Assembly: GCF_001639065.2 (NCBI RefSeq)
Contig: NZ_LQXO02000052.1
Coordinates: 1 to 44,513, forward strand
Direction: 5' to 3'
Origin: Vibrio barjaei
GTDB taxonomy: Bacteria; Pseudomonadota; Gammaproteobacteria; Enterobacterales; Vibrionaceae
Length of the DNA stretch: 44,513 bases
The translations under genes and the position numbers were made by a program. The notes beneath the pieces are model-generated. The model had not been told where the DNA came from. It did no database searches and was given only the letters and a program-made list of their open reading frames with translations. Below, in pieces: positions 15,508 through 23,176 of the stretch (positions are counted from its first letter, which is position 1; each line of letters opens with the position of its first letter).

Positions 15508-16401
15508 GTGAATATTACTATTTTGGGCCCCGGCGCCATTGGCTCTTTATACGCTTATAAGCTTCATCAGGCAGGGCATCGAGTTTCGGTTTGGGGGCGT
15601 TCTCCTCAAGATATCGTAGTCATCGAGCTAGATGGTGGCAGTGCTATCCAATTCCCCAATTGCGATGTCACCTCATTTAAAGCGAGTGATCTTGTTATCG
15701 TTACATTGAAAGCATGGCAAGTGGAATTGGCTTTAAAGCCACTACTTGAACATTTAAATAGCGATACCATCTTGCTCTTTCTTCACAATGGTATGGGCAC
15801 CGTTGAGCACCTAGAAACCGCCATTAATCACCATCCAGTGTTACTTGGTACTTCTACTCACGGCGCGCTTAAACTATCAAGCTCACAAATACGCCATACC
15901 GGCCTTGGACAGACCTTTATTGGGGCCTGGAATGACAAAGGTTCACGTTGTTCCTTTGTCACCGACGTTCTCGACCATGCTTTCAAGCCAGTAGCTTGGA
16001 ATTCTGAAATTCAAACTGCGCTATGGAGCAAACTTGTTATTAACTGTGCCATAAACCCATTAACAGCTATCAATAACTGTCAAAATGGTGGACTAGCTCA
16101 TAAAGATTATCAGCAACAGATCGCCATGATTGTGTGCGAAGCAACTGAGTGTGCGAACCAAGTGGGAGTGGATCTTAAAGTAGAAGAGATGTTGGACACC
16201 GTCTACAAAGTCATCCATGCCACTGCGCAAAACTACTCATCCATGCATCAAGACATTTATAATAAAAGACAAAGCGAAATTGATTTTATTACCGGCTATG
16301 TGGTCTCTATTTCCAAGCGATACGGTATTGCTGTTCCCACCAACCTAGCCTTGTATCATCAAATTAAACAGATCGAATCAAGTTGGAATCAACATGACTA
16401 A
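15508..16401 (+). CDS. panE: 2-dehydropantoate 2-reductase (ketopantoate reductase)
   Basis: PanE reduces ketopantoate to pantoate with NADPH in pantothenate and CoA synthesis. The N-terminal Rossmann fold starts at once with ITILGPGAIGSLYAYKL. The catalytic Lys lies in WSKLVINCAINPLTAINNCQNG (about 170-190), and the C-terminal all-helical domain follows. The start codon is GTG at 15508, which places the dinucleotide motif at the correct distance. It overlaps yajL by 8 bases. The panE-yajL pair is also found in E. coli. Its 297 residues are normal. Confidence 0.94.
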   Translation: MNITILGPGAIGSLYAYKLHQAGHRVSVWGRSPQDIVVIELDGGSAIQFPNCDVTSFKASDLVIVTLKAWQVELALKPLLEHLNSDTILLFLHNGMGTVEHLETAINHHPVLLGTSTHGALKLSSSQIRHTGLGQTFIGAWNDKGSRCSFVTDVLDHAFKPVAWNSEIQTALWSKLVINCAINPLTAINNCQNGGLAHKDYQQQIAMIVCEATECANQVGVDLKVEEMLDTVYKVIHATAQNYSSMHQDIYNKRQSEIDFITGYVVSISKRYGIAVPTNLALYHQIKQIESSWNQHD

Positions 16402-16999
16402 GAAAATCCTTGTTCCCATAGCGCCAGGCACCGAAGAGATGGAAGCGATTACCATCATCGACATTATGGTACGTGCAGGTTTCAACGTGACCGTCGCCAG
16501 CGCTGCATTTGATGGCGCGCTGACGATGAAAGCGTCACGTGGTGTCACCTTGACTGCAGATTGCAGGCTAGTCGATGTTGCCGATGAAGAGTTCGATGTT
16601 ATCGCCTTACCTGGCGGTGTAGGCGGCGCCGAAACATTTCGAGACAGCACATTATTAGTTGAAATGGTTCGCCAACATCAATACGACGGCAAGCTGGTTG
16701 GCGCTATCTGCGCTGCTCCAGCCTTGGTACTGCAACATCATCAGCTTTACCCGAATGCGCTGATGACAGGTCACCCGAGTTTTCAATCACATATCCCAGA
16801 AAACCGCTGGCGCAGTAAACGAGTGACGATTGACGTCAACCACAACCTTATCACAAGCCAAGGCCCAGGAACCGCCCTCGAATTTGCGATTGAAATTATC
16901 ATCGCCTTATGTGGTAAAGAAAAAGCCTGGCAAGTGGCTGAACCTATGATCACCAACCCAACCCTTCACTACCATAAAATGGGTAAATACGATGAGTGA
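16394..16999 (+). CDS. yajL: DJ-1 family protein YajL (chaperone/deglycase)
   Basis: This 201-residue DJ-1/PfpI protein has the acidic ligand loop PGTEEMEA (11-18) and the reactive Cys106 on the nucleophile elbow AICAAPALVL, which is the same number as in YajL and human DJ-1. It protects against oxidative and carbonyl stress. Reported activities include chaperone and glyoxal/protein deglycase functions, the latter being disputed. It overlaps panE and csdA by 8 bases each, so the three are one operon. Confidence 0.94.
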   Translation: MTKKILVPIAPGTEEMEAITIIDIMVRAGFNVTVASAAFDGALTMKASRGVTLTADCRLVDVADEEFDVIALPGGVGGAETFRDSTLLVEMVRQHQYDGKLVGAICAAPALVLQHHQLYPNALMTGHPSFQSHIPENRWRSKRVTIDVNHNLITSQGPGTALEFAIEIIIALCGKEKAWQVAEPMITNPTLHYHKMGKYDE

Positions 17000-18191
17000 G
17001 CTACTCAACATTCGGGCCCAGTTCCCAGCTATTGATGGCGATTTGGTTTATCTGGACAGTGCGGCAACGACACAAAAACCGCAAGCCGTAATCGACTGCA
17101 TCACTCAGTATTATGGTAACCAAAACGCCAATGTCCATCGTGGTTCCCATTCACTCACGGCGGTTGCAACCGAGCGCTTTGAAGCGGCTCGAGAAACCGT
17201 GGCACGCTTTATTAATGCAGCTTCCAGTAAAGAGATCATCTGGACACGAGGGGCAACCGAAGCACTGAACCTTATCGCGCAAACTTATGCTCGAAACACC
17301 CTACAACCTGGTGACGAGATCCTGGTTTCCGAAATGGAGCATCATGCGAATATTGTCCCCTGGCAAATCGTTGCTGAGCAAACCGGCGCAAAGGTCGTTA
17401 AGATCCCAATCACGGCAGGGTGCCATTTTGATTTGGAAGCATTTGAGGCGCTACTTAGCCCCAAAACAAAAATTGTCGCTACAACTCAAGTCACCAATGT
17501 AACTGGAACTGTCCTACCTTTAGATAAGATTGGGGCACTGACTCGCACTCATACCGATGCTATTTTAGTGGTCGATGGTGCGCAAGGTATTGTTCATCTG
17601 CCAACTGATGTTCAAGCGTTGGATGCTGATTTTTATGTCTTTTCAGGCCATAAACTGTATGCTCCGGCTGGCATTGGAGTGCTGTATGGCAAGCTAGACT
17701 TGCTGGAGTTTATGCCACCTTGGCATGGCGGAGGCAAAATGGTGGAGAAAGTCTCTTTTGAAGGCACCACATTTAGCCAACTACCCGGAAAGTTTGAAGC
17801 CGGGACTCCGAACGTGGCTGGGGCCTTAGCACTAGCTTGTGCCATAGACTGGCTATCAAGCTATGACCGCCAACTAATGGAGAGTCACATCAGTGACCTA
17901 CAACACCTAGCTTTTCAGGGGTTGAGCGCTATAGAGGATATTCGCATCATCGGTTATCAACCGCATGCAAGCGTCATCACTTTTGTGATGGATGGCGTTC
18001 ACCATCAAGATATCGCCACGCTGTTAGATCAACAGAACATTGCAGTAAGAGCAGGTCACCACTGTGCTCACCCATTAATGGATGCGCTTGGTGTGAAGGG
18101 AACAGTTCGAGCATCTTTTGCTATTTACAACACAAAAGAAGATGTAGAGAAATTTCTTACCGCACTAACCAAAGCGGTGGATATGCTGTAG
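16992..18191 (+). CDS. csdA: Cysteine desulfurase CsdA
   Basis: CsdA is a PLP enzyme that removes sulfur from cysteine as a persulfide. It has the PLP lysine in FSGHKLYAP (Lys221) and the active cysteine in RAGHHCAHPLM (Cys358). Position 358 is that of E. coli CsdA and favours it over SufS. The neighbours csdE and tcdA support this. Its 399 residues are full length. The start overlaps yajL by 8 bases. Unlike in E. coli, csdE is not downstream on the same strand: it converges from the other side together with tcdA. Confidence 0.93.
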   Translation: MSELLNIRAQFPAIDGDLVYLDSAATTQKPQAVIDCITQYYGNQNANVHRGSHSLTAVATERFEAARETVARFINAASSKEIIWTRGATEALNLIAQTYARNTLQPGDEILVSEMEHHANIVPWQIVAEQTGAKVVKIPITAGCHFDLEAFEALLSPKTKIVATTQVTNVTGTVLPLDKIGALTRTHTDAILVVDGAQGIVHLPTDVQALDADFYVFSGHKLYAPAGIGVLYGKLDLLEFMPPWHGGGKMVEKVSFEGTTFSQLPGKFEAGTPNVAGALALACAIDWLSSYDRQLMESHISDLQHLAFQGLSAIEDIRIIGYQPHASVITFVMDGVHHQDIATLLDQQNIAVRAGHHCAHPLMDALGVKGTVRASFAIYNTKEDVEKFLTALTKAVDML

Positions 18192-18233
18192 CGATAACGC
18201 CCTAAGCTCTAATAACATAGCTTCAATAACAAA

Positions 18234-18257
18234 GTCGACTAACGAATGTGAGTCGAC
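18234..18257. terminator. Stem-loop between convergent csdA and csdE
   Basis: GTCGACT and AGTCGAC are perfect 7-bp arms with a 10-base loop. The plus-side tail is CTTATTTAT and the minus-side tail is TTTGTTATT. It probably terminates both genes. Confidence 0.65.
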
Positions 18258-18272
18258 CTTATTTATAATCAA

Positions 18273-18704
18273 TTACTCTGACGCTTTAGACTTAATGACG
18301 TCAACAATGGCTTTCAAGCCATTACCGCGAGACGGACTAAGATGATTGATAAGATTTAACTGTGCGAAATACTCATCCAAGTCAAACGCCAATATTTGCT
18401 CCGATGTCTTACCATTGAAGGCGGCCAAAACGATGGCGATCAAGCCACGAACGATTCGCGCATCAGAATCTGCCTGAATCTGCCATTTACCTTCTTGCTG
18501 GCTCAGTACTAACCATACTGAGCTTTCGCAGCCAGCAACTAGAACCTGATCCTGCTTGAGGGATTCATCCAATGCTGGCAACTTCTTGCCCCACTGAATG
18601 ACCTGTCGATAGCGGTCTTCCCAACCTTTAAATTGAGCCATAGCGTCAACAACATCTTGTGCGTTGATTTCCAATCCAAATGGGTTGTTGTTATCTAATG
18701 ACAT
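18273..18704 (-). CDS. csdE: Sulfur acceptor protein CsdE
   Basis: This 143-residue SufE-fold protein takes the persulfide from CsdA onto its own cysteine. Cys59 lies in the loop LVAGCESSVWL, the SufE/CsdE signature. The C-terminal half has the conserved DARIVRGLIAI helix. GAGG lies 6 bases before the ATG. It is 9 bases downstream of tcdA, so the two are co-transcribed. CsdA-CsdE supplies sulfur and also interacts with TcdA. Because csdA is adjacent, CsdE is favoured over SufE. Confidence 0.93.
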   Translation of the reverse strand: MSLDNNNPFGLEINAQDVVDAMAQFKGWEDRYRQVIQWGKKLPALDESLKQDQVLVAGCESSVWLVLSQQEGKWQIQADSDARIVRGLIAIVLAAFNGKTSEQILAFDLDEYFAQLNLINHLSPSRGNGLKAIVDVIKSKASE

Positions 18705-18713
18705 AAGCCGCCT

Positions 18714-19526
18714 CTATTTCTGCGCGTATTTCTGAATAAGTTTCTCAACGATGCGAGACACAGCAACAAAGCCAAATGTCGCAGTCACTACCGTAGCCGC
18801 GCCAAAACCACTTGCACAATCCATACGCTTTGGACCTTCCGCCGTGGACTTCACTCCACAGACAGAACCATCAGCTTGAGGGTATTTAAGCTGCTCTGTA
18901 GAGAATACGCAGTCAATGCCAAACTTACGTGCAGGGTTCTTGCTGAAGTTGTGATGGCGACGCAAAGTGTCTTTTAGTTTCTTAGCTAATGGGTCTTGAA
19001 TCGTTTTTGTCAGGTCCGCCACCATAATTTGTGTTGGATCGGTCTGCCCACCAGCCCCACCAGTGGTCACCACTTTGATTTTGTTGCTACGACAGTAAGC
19101 CAACAGCGCTGCCTTAGGTTTAATGCTGTCAATGGCATCCAGCACATAGTCAAAATCTTTACTGATGTATTCCGAGACATTATCTGCTGTAATGAAGTCA
19201 TCAATTAAATTCACTTTGCACTCGGGGTTAATCAATTTTACCCGCTCAGCCATGACTTCAATTTTGCTCTGACCTACAGTGCCTGACATCGCATGGATTT
19301 GACGATTAATGTTAGTCACACATACGTCATCCATATCGATAAGAGTAAGCTCACCCACGCCAGTTCTTGCAAGCGCTTCAACCGCCCATGAACCCACGCC
19401 ACCAATTCCTACCACACAAACATGCGCCGCACGTAAGATCTCGACCTCACTGTTGCCGTATAGTCTGCGCGTGCCGCCAAATCTTTGATTGTAGCTATCA
19501 GAAGCTGGTTGGTTAAGTTCTCGCAT
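18714..19526 (-). CDS. tcdA: tRNA threonylcarbamoyladenosine dehydratase TcdA (CsdL)
   Basis: TcdA is an E1-like (ThiF/MoeB family) ATP-dependent enzyme that cyclises t6A37 to ct6A in ANN-decoding tRNAs. The nucleotide-binding loop GIGGVGSWAVEALARTG (about 41-57), the LIDMDDVCVTNINRQ segment and the DAIDSIKPK motif identify the family. Near the C-terminus RMDCASGFGAATVVTATFG forms the membrane-associating helix. Its 270 residues are typical. It is followed by csdE. A terminator upstream isolates it from mltA. Confidence 0.94.
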   Translation of the reverse strand: MRELNQPASDSYNQRFGGTRRLYGNSEVEILRAAHVCVVGIGGVGSWAVEALARTGVGELTLIDMDDVCVTNINRQIHAMSGTVGQSKIEVMAERVKLINPECKVNLIDDFITADNVSEYISKDFDYVLDAIDSIKPKAALLAYCRSNKIKVVTTGGAGGQTDPTQIMVADLTKTIQDPLAKKLKDTLRRHHNFSKNPARKFGIDCVFSTEQLKYPQADGSVCGVKSTAEGPKRMDCASGFGAATVVTATFGFVAVSRIVEKLIQKYAQK

Positions 19527-19551
19527 GGGTTACCTAACTTGTCTCGGAGAA

Positions 19552-19582
19552 AAAAGAAAGAGTGCGATTTATACGCACTCTT
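19552..19582 (-). terminator. Terminator after mltA
   Basis: AAGAGTGCG and CGCACTCTT are perfect 9-bp arms with a 7-base loop, followed on the minus strand by TTCTTTTTT. It stops mltA transcription before tcdA. Confidence 0.92.
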
Positions 19583-19632
19583 AGTAAAAAGGTCAACTAT
19601 GTACGAAACGCGCTCGTACTATTTTCTCGGTG

Positions 19633-20739
19633 TTACTTTTTCTCAGGTGGCAATGCCCAGGGACTCTCTGTCGCTGAGTTCTCTAGACCAAGCTTCCAAA
19701 CTCGACCAAAGTGTTTATAGTGGCCAGCCTGTGTACCCGCAAAGTCACCCATCCCATGATATAGGTCGAAGTGGTTTCCTTTTACTGCACCACCGGTATC
19801 AAGCACAATCAATAGACGCAATTCGTGGGCACCACTCCACGTACCATCCGCATTCAACAGTGGTACCTCTGCTAAGATTGGTGTTCCCATTGGAAATGCA
19901 GAGCGATCACCCGCCACCGACGCCATTGGTAATAATGGAATGCCAGCCGTACCCGTCACCGGTGCCGCATCTTGAGGCTGGAAGAAGACATACGACGTAT
20001 TTTGCTCCAGTAGCTCTTGCACTGTTTGCTCATCTTGCTGCATCACCCAATCTTTGATGGCTTTAAGCGACATCTTTTCTTTTGGTACTTCACCGCGTTC
20101 AATAAGCACACGTCCGATGCTCACGTACGCCTTGTTGTTTTTGCCCGCGTAGGCGAAATATTCAAGCGTGTCATCATCTTCAAAATGAACAAAACCACTG
20201 CCCTGCACTTCCATAATGAATGGATCAATCAGGTTGCTTGCATAACCAAGCTCTAAACCTTGACCGTTAAGCGCACCACCGTAGATTTCAGCACGAGTTG
20301 GGCAGTCTTGCGAACAATCGGGTAAGGCATAAACAGGATAACGGAAAGTTTCATCTGGCTTGTGACGCAGTTCCATCACTGGTGAAAAATAGCCAGTAAA
20401 TAACACATTACCTTTGTTATCGCCGCCACCTAATTGGGCCGCTTGCACACCAAAATTTGCCAGTTGCGCTGGATCGCCACTTTGGATCGCCCAGGCCTCT
20501 AGTTGTTCATACAAAGGCTGATAGACTTTGGCCATCGACGGTGACTTCTTAATCACCTCATCCGCCTGATTTGCAAAAGAGTTGAAGTTTCTAGGTTGGT
20601 TCGACTCGATAACTTCGGTCTTGTTAAGCAGTTTGGTAAATTCGCCATCTTGATATTGCTGAGCGCGGTCAGTTTGTGCGCAGCCAAATACGAGCAATAC
20701 AGAGGCGAGAGGCAGAATACGTTTGATCAAGTTAGTCAT
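19633..20739 (-). CDS. mltA: Membrane-bound lytic murein transglycosylase A
   Basis: MltA is an outer-membrane lipoprotein that cleaves glycan strands, leaving 1,6-anhydro-muropeptides, the substrates imported by AmpG. The lipobox is LLVFGC (Cys20). The conserved VLFTGYFSPVMELR segment and the catalytic-region 3D motif VLDTGGAVKGNHFDLYHG are present. The latter contains the catalytic Asp. The ATG at 20739 has AAGGG almost touching it. A TTG three codons later (20730) has that same AAGGG about 9 bases upstream, so the true start may be the TTG. Confidence 0.94.
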   Translation of the reverse strand: MTNLIKRILPLASVLLVFGCAQTDRAQQYQDGEFTKLLNKTEVIESNQPRNFNSFANQADEVIKKSPSMAKVYQPLYEQLEAWAIQSGDPAQLANFGVQAAQLGGGDNKGNVLFTGYFSPVMELRHKPDETFRYPVYALPDCSQDCPTRAEIYGGALNGQGLELGYASNLIDPFIMEVQGSGFVHFEDDDTLEYFAYAGKNNKAYVSIGRVLIERGEVPKEKMSLKAIKDWVMQQDEQTVQELLEQNTSYVFFQPQDAAPVTGTAGIPLLPMASVAGDRSAFPMGTPILAEVPLLNADGTWSGAHELRLLIVLDTGGAVKGNHFDLYHGMGDFAGTQAGHYKHFGRVWKLGLENSATESPWALPPEKK

Positions 20740-20800
20740 CCCTTATTTGTGGTGCATTCAGGATGGCAAACTCTTTAAAAAAGCGCAATAAAACCGAACG

Positions 20801-21247
20801 TTATAGTAGGTTGTTTTTGTGTTTTCCTGACAAAACAAAGATGGGATTGTAATGAGTCGGTGATAATTGCCTCAATTCCGTTTTAGCTTCATTAAGAATG
20901 TGATAACGATACAAGGTAGGACCAACATAGAATGACAATTCATCACGAGTAAGCTCAAAATCTGTCGCAACTACTCGGTTATCGATAACCACTTTATCAG
21001 GAGTGAGTTCGAACGAGTCTCTAGCAAAAGGGGCCGCATCTCTTTCATACCAAACACCGTACACGGCCTGTTTCGGATTAGCATGAGATTGATAACGGTC
21101 ATACAAGTCTTGATATAATCCCAATACGGCTAAGCTGCCGACTAACGCCAGCACGATTAAGGTTCGTTCCAACCACTTATTGGGTTTTAGTCTTGCTGCC
21201 GGCTTTACTTTGATTCCGACTGCACCGCTTTGCTTACCACTACTCAT
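20801..21247 (-). CDS. DUF2850-like membrane-anchored protein, unknown function
   Basis: This 148-residue protein has a basic cytoplasmic N-terminus (about 1-28), one membrane helix (about 29-50, TLIVLALVGSLAVLGLY) and a periplasmic domain. That domain includes AVYGVWYERDAAPFARDSF and several beta-strand-like stretches. It resembles the DUF2850 family, largely confined to Vibrionaceae, whose role is unknown. I start at the ATG at 21247 with TAAGG 7 bases upstream. A GTG at 21262 is less likely. It lies between mltA and argA, divergent from argA. I infer no function. Confidence 0.75.
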   Translation of the reverse strand: MSSGKQSGAVGIKVKPAARLKPNKWLERTLIVLALVGSLAVLGLYQDLYDRYQSHANPKQAVYGVWYERDAAPFARDSFELTPDKVVIDNRVVATDFELTRDELSFYVGPTLYRYHILNEAKTELRQLSPTHYNPIFVLSGKHKNNLL

Positions 21248-21343
21248 ACCAAGCCTTACCACTTATCGACAGCGACATATTGTCACCGCAAATCCAATCA
21301 TGCAACTCATCACCTAAACTGCGCAAATTAAACCTTGCGCAAC

Positions 21344-21361
21344 ACTGAATAAAAAGTCATT
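21344..21361. promoter_or_regulatory. Candidate ARG box (ArgR operator) before argA
   Basis: The core TGAATAAAAAGTCA (21346-21359) matches TGAATWWWWATTCA at 13 of 14 positions. It lies 35 bases before the argA start. ArgR usually binds pairs of boxes 3 bases apart, and I do not see a convincing second one. Confidence 0.6.
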
Positions 21362-21393
21362 ATTTCAACATAAATAAACCAAGAGTAAGCCGC

Positions 21394-22731
21394 GTGAAGA
21401 TTCGTAGTACCGCCTTAGTTAAAGGATTTAGGCAGTCCACACCTTATGTTAATGCACACCGTAACAAGACCATGGTCATTATGTTAGGTGGCGAAGCGAT
21501 TTCCGATAAAAACTTCACCAATATCGTCAGCGACATTGCCTTACTGCACAGTCTCGGTGTCAAACTAGTTCTCGTCCACGGCGCGAGACCACAGATAAAC
21601 CAACTACTGGAGCAAAATGATTGCCATTGTCCTTACCACAAAGGAACACGCGTCACGACGGAAAAATGTCTCGATTACGTGATGCAAGCAACAGGAAGAT
21701 TGCAACTCGACATCACCGCTCGCCTGTCTATGAGCCTTAATAATACTCCCATGGCTGGCAATCAACTTAACGTCATCAGTGGCAACTTTGTTATCGCCCA
21801 ACCTCTTGGGGTCGATAATGGCATCGACTACTGTCACAGTGGACGAGTTCGTCGTATCGATATACAAGGCATCAACCAAGTACTCGACCAAGGTTCTATC
21901 GTACTCCTTGGTCCGGTTGCAGGCTCTGTCACAGGCGAAACTTTTAACCTTCTCTCAGAAGAAGTGGCGACCCAAGTCGCAATAAAATTAAATGCCGATA
22001 AATTAATTGGTTTTTGTTCCGAGCAAGGTGTGTTGGATGACAATGGAAATGCTATCGCAGAACTATTCCCTGCCGAGGTCAATCAACTTATCGAGCAGTT
22101 CGAGGACAAAGAACGCGTCAGCGAGGGAGAAAGTAGCGGTACGTTACGTTTTTTGCGCGGCGCTCAGTCGGCTTGTCGAGCGGGCGTTCCCCGCTGCCAC
22201 CTTATCAGCTATAAAATTGATGGTGCGTTGATACAAGAGTTATTCTCCCTCGACGGTATCGGAACGCAGATAGTCATGGCCAGTGCCGAACAAGTTCGTC
22301 AGGCGGATATTGATGATATTGGCGGTATATTTGATCTGATTCGCCCGCTTGAAGAGAAAGGTATTTTAGTTCGTCGCTCCCGTGAACAACTTGAACAAGA
22401 GATCCATCAATTCACTATCATCGAAAAAGATGGATTAATCATTGGTTGCGCAGCACTTTACCCATATCCAAATGAGAAAATGGCAGAAATGGCGTGTGTC
22501 GCAATCGACCCAGATTATCGTGATGGCAACCGTGGCGTGTTATTACTCAGCCACATGAAACAACAATCAAAGATGAAAGGAATAAAGCAGATTTTTGTGC
22601 TAACCACTCACAGTTTACACTGGTTTAGAGAACAAGGATTTTTAGAGATCGGTGTAGAGGCCCTACCAATGGCAAAACAAGATTTGTACAACCTACAACG
22701 CAAATCAAAGATCTTGTCCGTCGCAGTTTAA
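21394..22731 (+). CDS. argA: N-acetylglutamate synthase
   Basis: ArgA makes N-acetylglutamate from glutamate and acetyl-CoA, the first step of arginine synthesis. Residues about 15-290 form an amino-acid-kinase-like domain (MVIMLGGEAI, LVLVHGARPQIN), the site of arginine feedback in classical ArgA. Residues about 295-440 form the GNAT acetyltransferase (ACVAIDPDYRDGNRGVLLL is the acetyl-CoA loop). The start is GTG at 21394. Its 445 residues match E. coli ArgA. The candidate ARG box upstream fits ArgR control. The argA-recD proximity is also seen in E. coli. Confidence 0.96.
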   Translation: MKIRSTALVKGFRQSTPYVNAHRNKTMVIMLGGEAISDKNFTNIVSDIALLHSLGVKLVLVHGARPQINQLLEQNDCHCPYHKGTRVTTEKCLDYVMQATGRLQLDITARLSMSLNNTPMAGNQLNVISGNFVIAQPLGVDNGIDYCHSGRVRRIDIQGINQVLDQGSIVLLGPVAGSVTGETFNLLSEEVATQVAIKLNADKLIGFCSEQGVLDDNGNAIAELFPAEVNQLIEQFEDKERVSEGESSGTLRFLRGAQSACRAGVPRCHLISYKIDGALIQELFSLDGIGTQIVMASAEQVRQADIDDIGGIFDLIRPLEEKGILVRRSREQLEQEIHQFTIIEKDGLIIGCAALYPYPNEKMAEMACVAIDPDYRDGNRGVLLLSHMKQQSKMKGIKQIFVLTTHSLHWFREQGFLEIGVEALPMAKQDLYNLQRKSKILSVAV

Positions 22732-22740
22732 TCATGACTC

Positions 22741-22774
22741 GATAGCAGTCGATTTTATGAAATCGATTGCTATC
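22741..22774 (+). terminator. Stem-loop after argA
   Basis: GATAGCA-G-TCGATTT pairs with AAATCGA-T-TGCTATC over 15 positions (one G-T) around a TATG loop. It begins 9 bases after the argA stop. The tail is A/T-rich rather than a clean T run, so it may stop transcription weakly or protect the 3' end. Confidence 0.6.
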
Positions 22775-22830
22775 AATAAAACTCACAAATTATTTTACTT
22801 CTCAAAGATTACTGTCTAAAATTCGCTCAA

Positions 22831-22884
22831 ATCACAGGCATTTTTGTGATGGGACTCCCAAATACATAGCGCTTTTTGGGGAGT
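22831..22884 (+). other. Two hairpins upstream of the small ORF
   Basis: ATCACA/TGTGAT (22831-22850) is followed at once by ACTCCCAAA/TTTGGGGAGT (22854-22884, one extra G). They lie 46 to 99 bases before the ATG of the 59-residue ORF and would be in its leader if transcription starts near 22830. I do not recognise a known riboswitch class. Confidence 0.45.
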
Positions 22885-22929
22885 GCAAGGATAGCTAGGT
22901 GTGCCACGACAACTTTAAGAGTGACATCT

Positions 22930-23109
22930 ATGCGTACAGTTATTTGCAATTCCATTCAGAGCTTCTGGGATATGGCTGAAAACCAGTTCTTAGAAGGACA
23001 CAATGTCCATTGCGTGTTTCCGGTAACCGACAAGGTAAAGTCTCTAATGAAGATATACCAACAGCAGTATCGAATCAACCAAATCACGTATTCAGAAGTC
23101 TTTAACTAA
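22930..23109 (+). CDS. Small ORF of 59 residues, unknown function
   Basis: The ORF starts at the ATG at 22930, with AAGAG 8 bases upstream. It encodes a soluble-looking protein with two cysteines (Cys6 and Cys28) and a balanced composition: aromatic MRTVICNSIQSFWDM at the start, basic DKVKSLMKIYQQQYR near the end. There is no signal peptide, membrane helix or motif that I recognise. It occupies the gap between argA and the 3' end of recD, and reads towards recD. Its composition and ribosome site look real, but conservation is unproven. It could also be part of a structured RNA gene. Confidence 0.5.
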   Translation: MRTVICNSIQSFWDMAENQFLEGHNVHCVFPVTDKVKSLMKIYQQQYRINQITYSEVFN

Positions 23110-23176
23110 AGGCTTTGGACATCTACCGCCATGGATGGTGGAAAACCACTCACTGCATCCCCCTCTTTCTCACGCT

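Noticed and set aside
22831..22850. CRP site in the argA-recD gap (ATCACA...TGTGAT)
   Set aside because: The half sites point the wrong way (TCACA then TGTGA) with 8 bases between. It is a hairpin, not a CRP operator.
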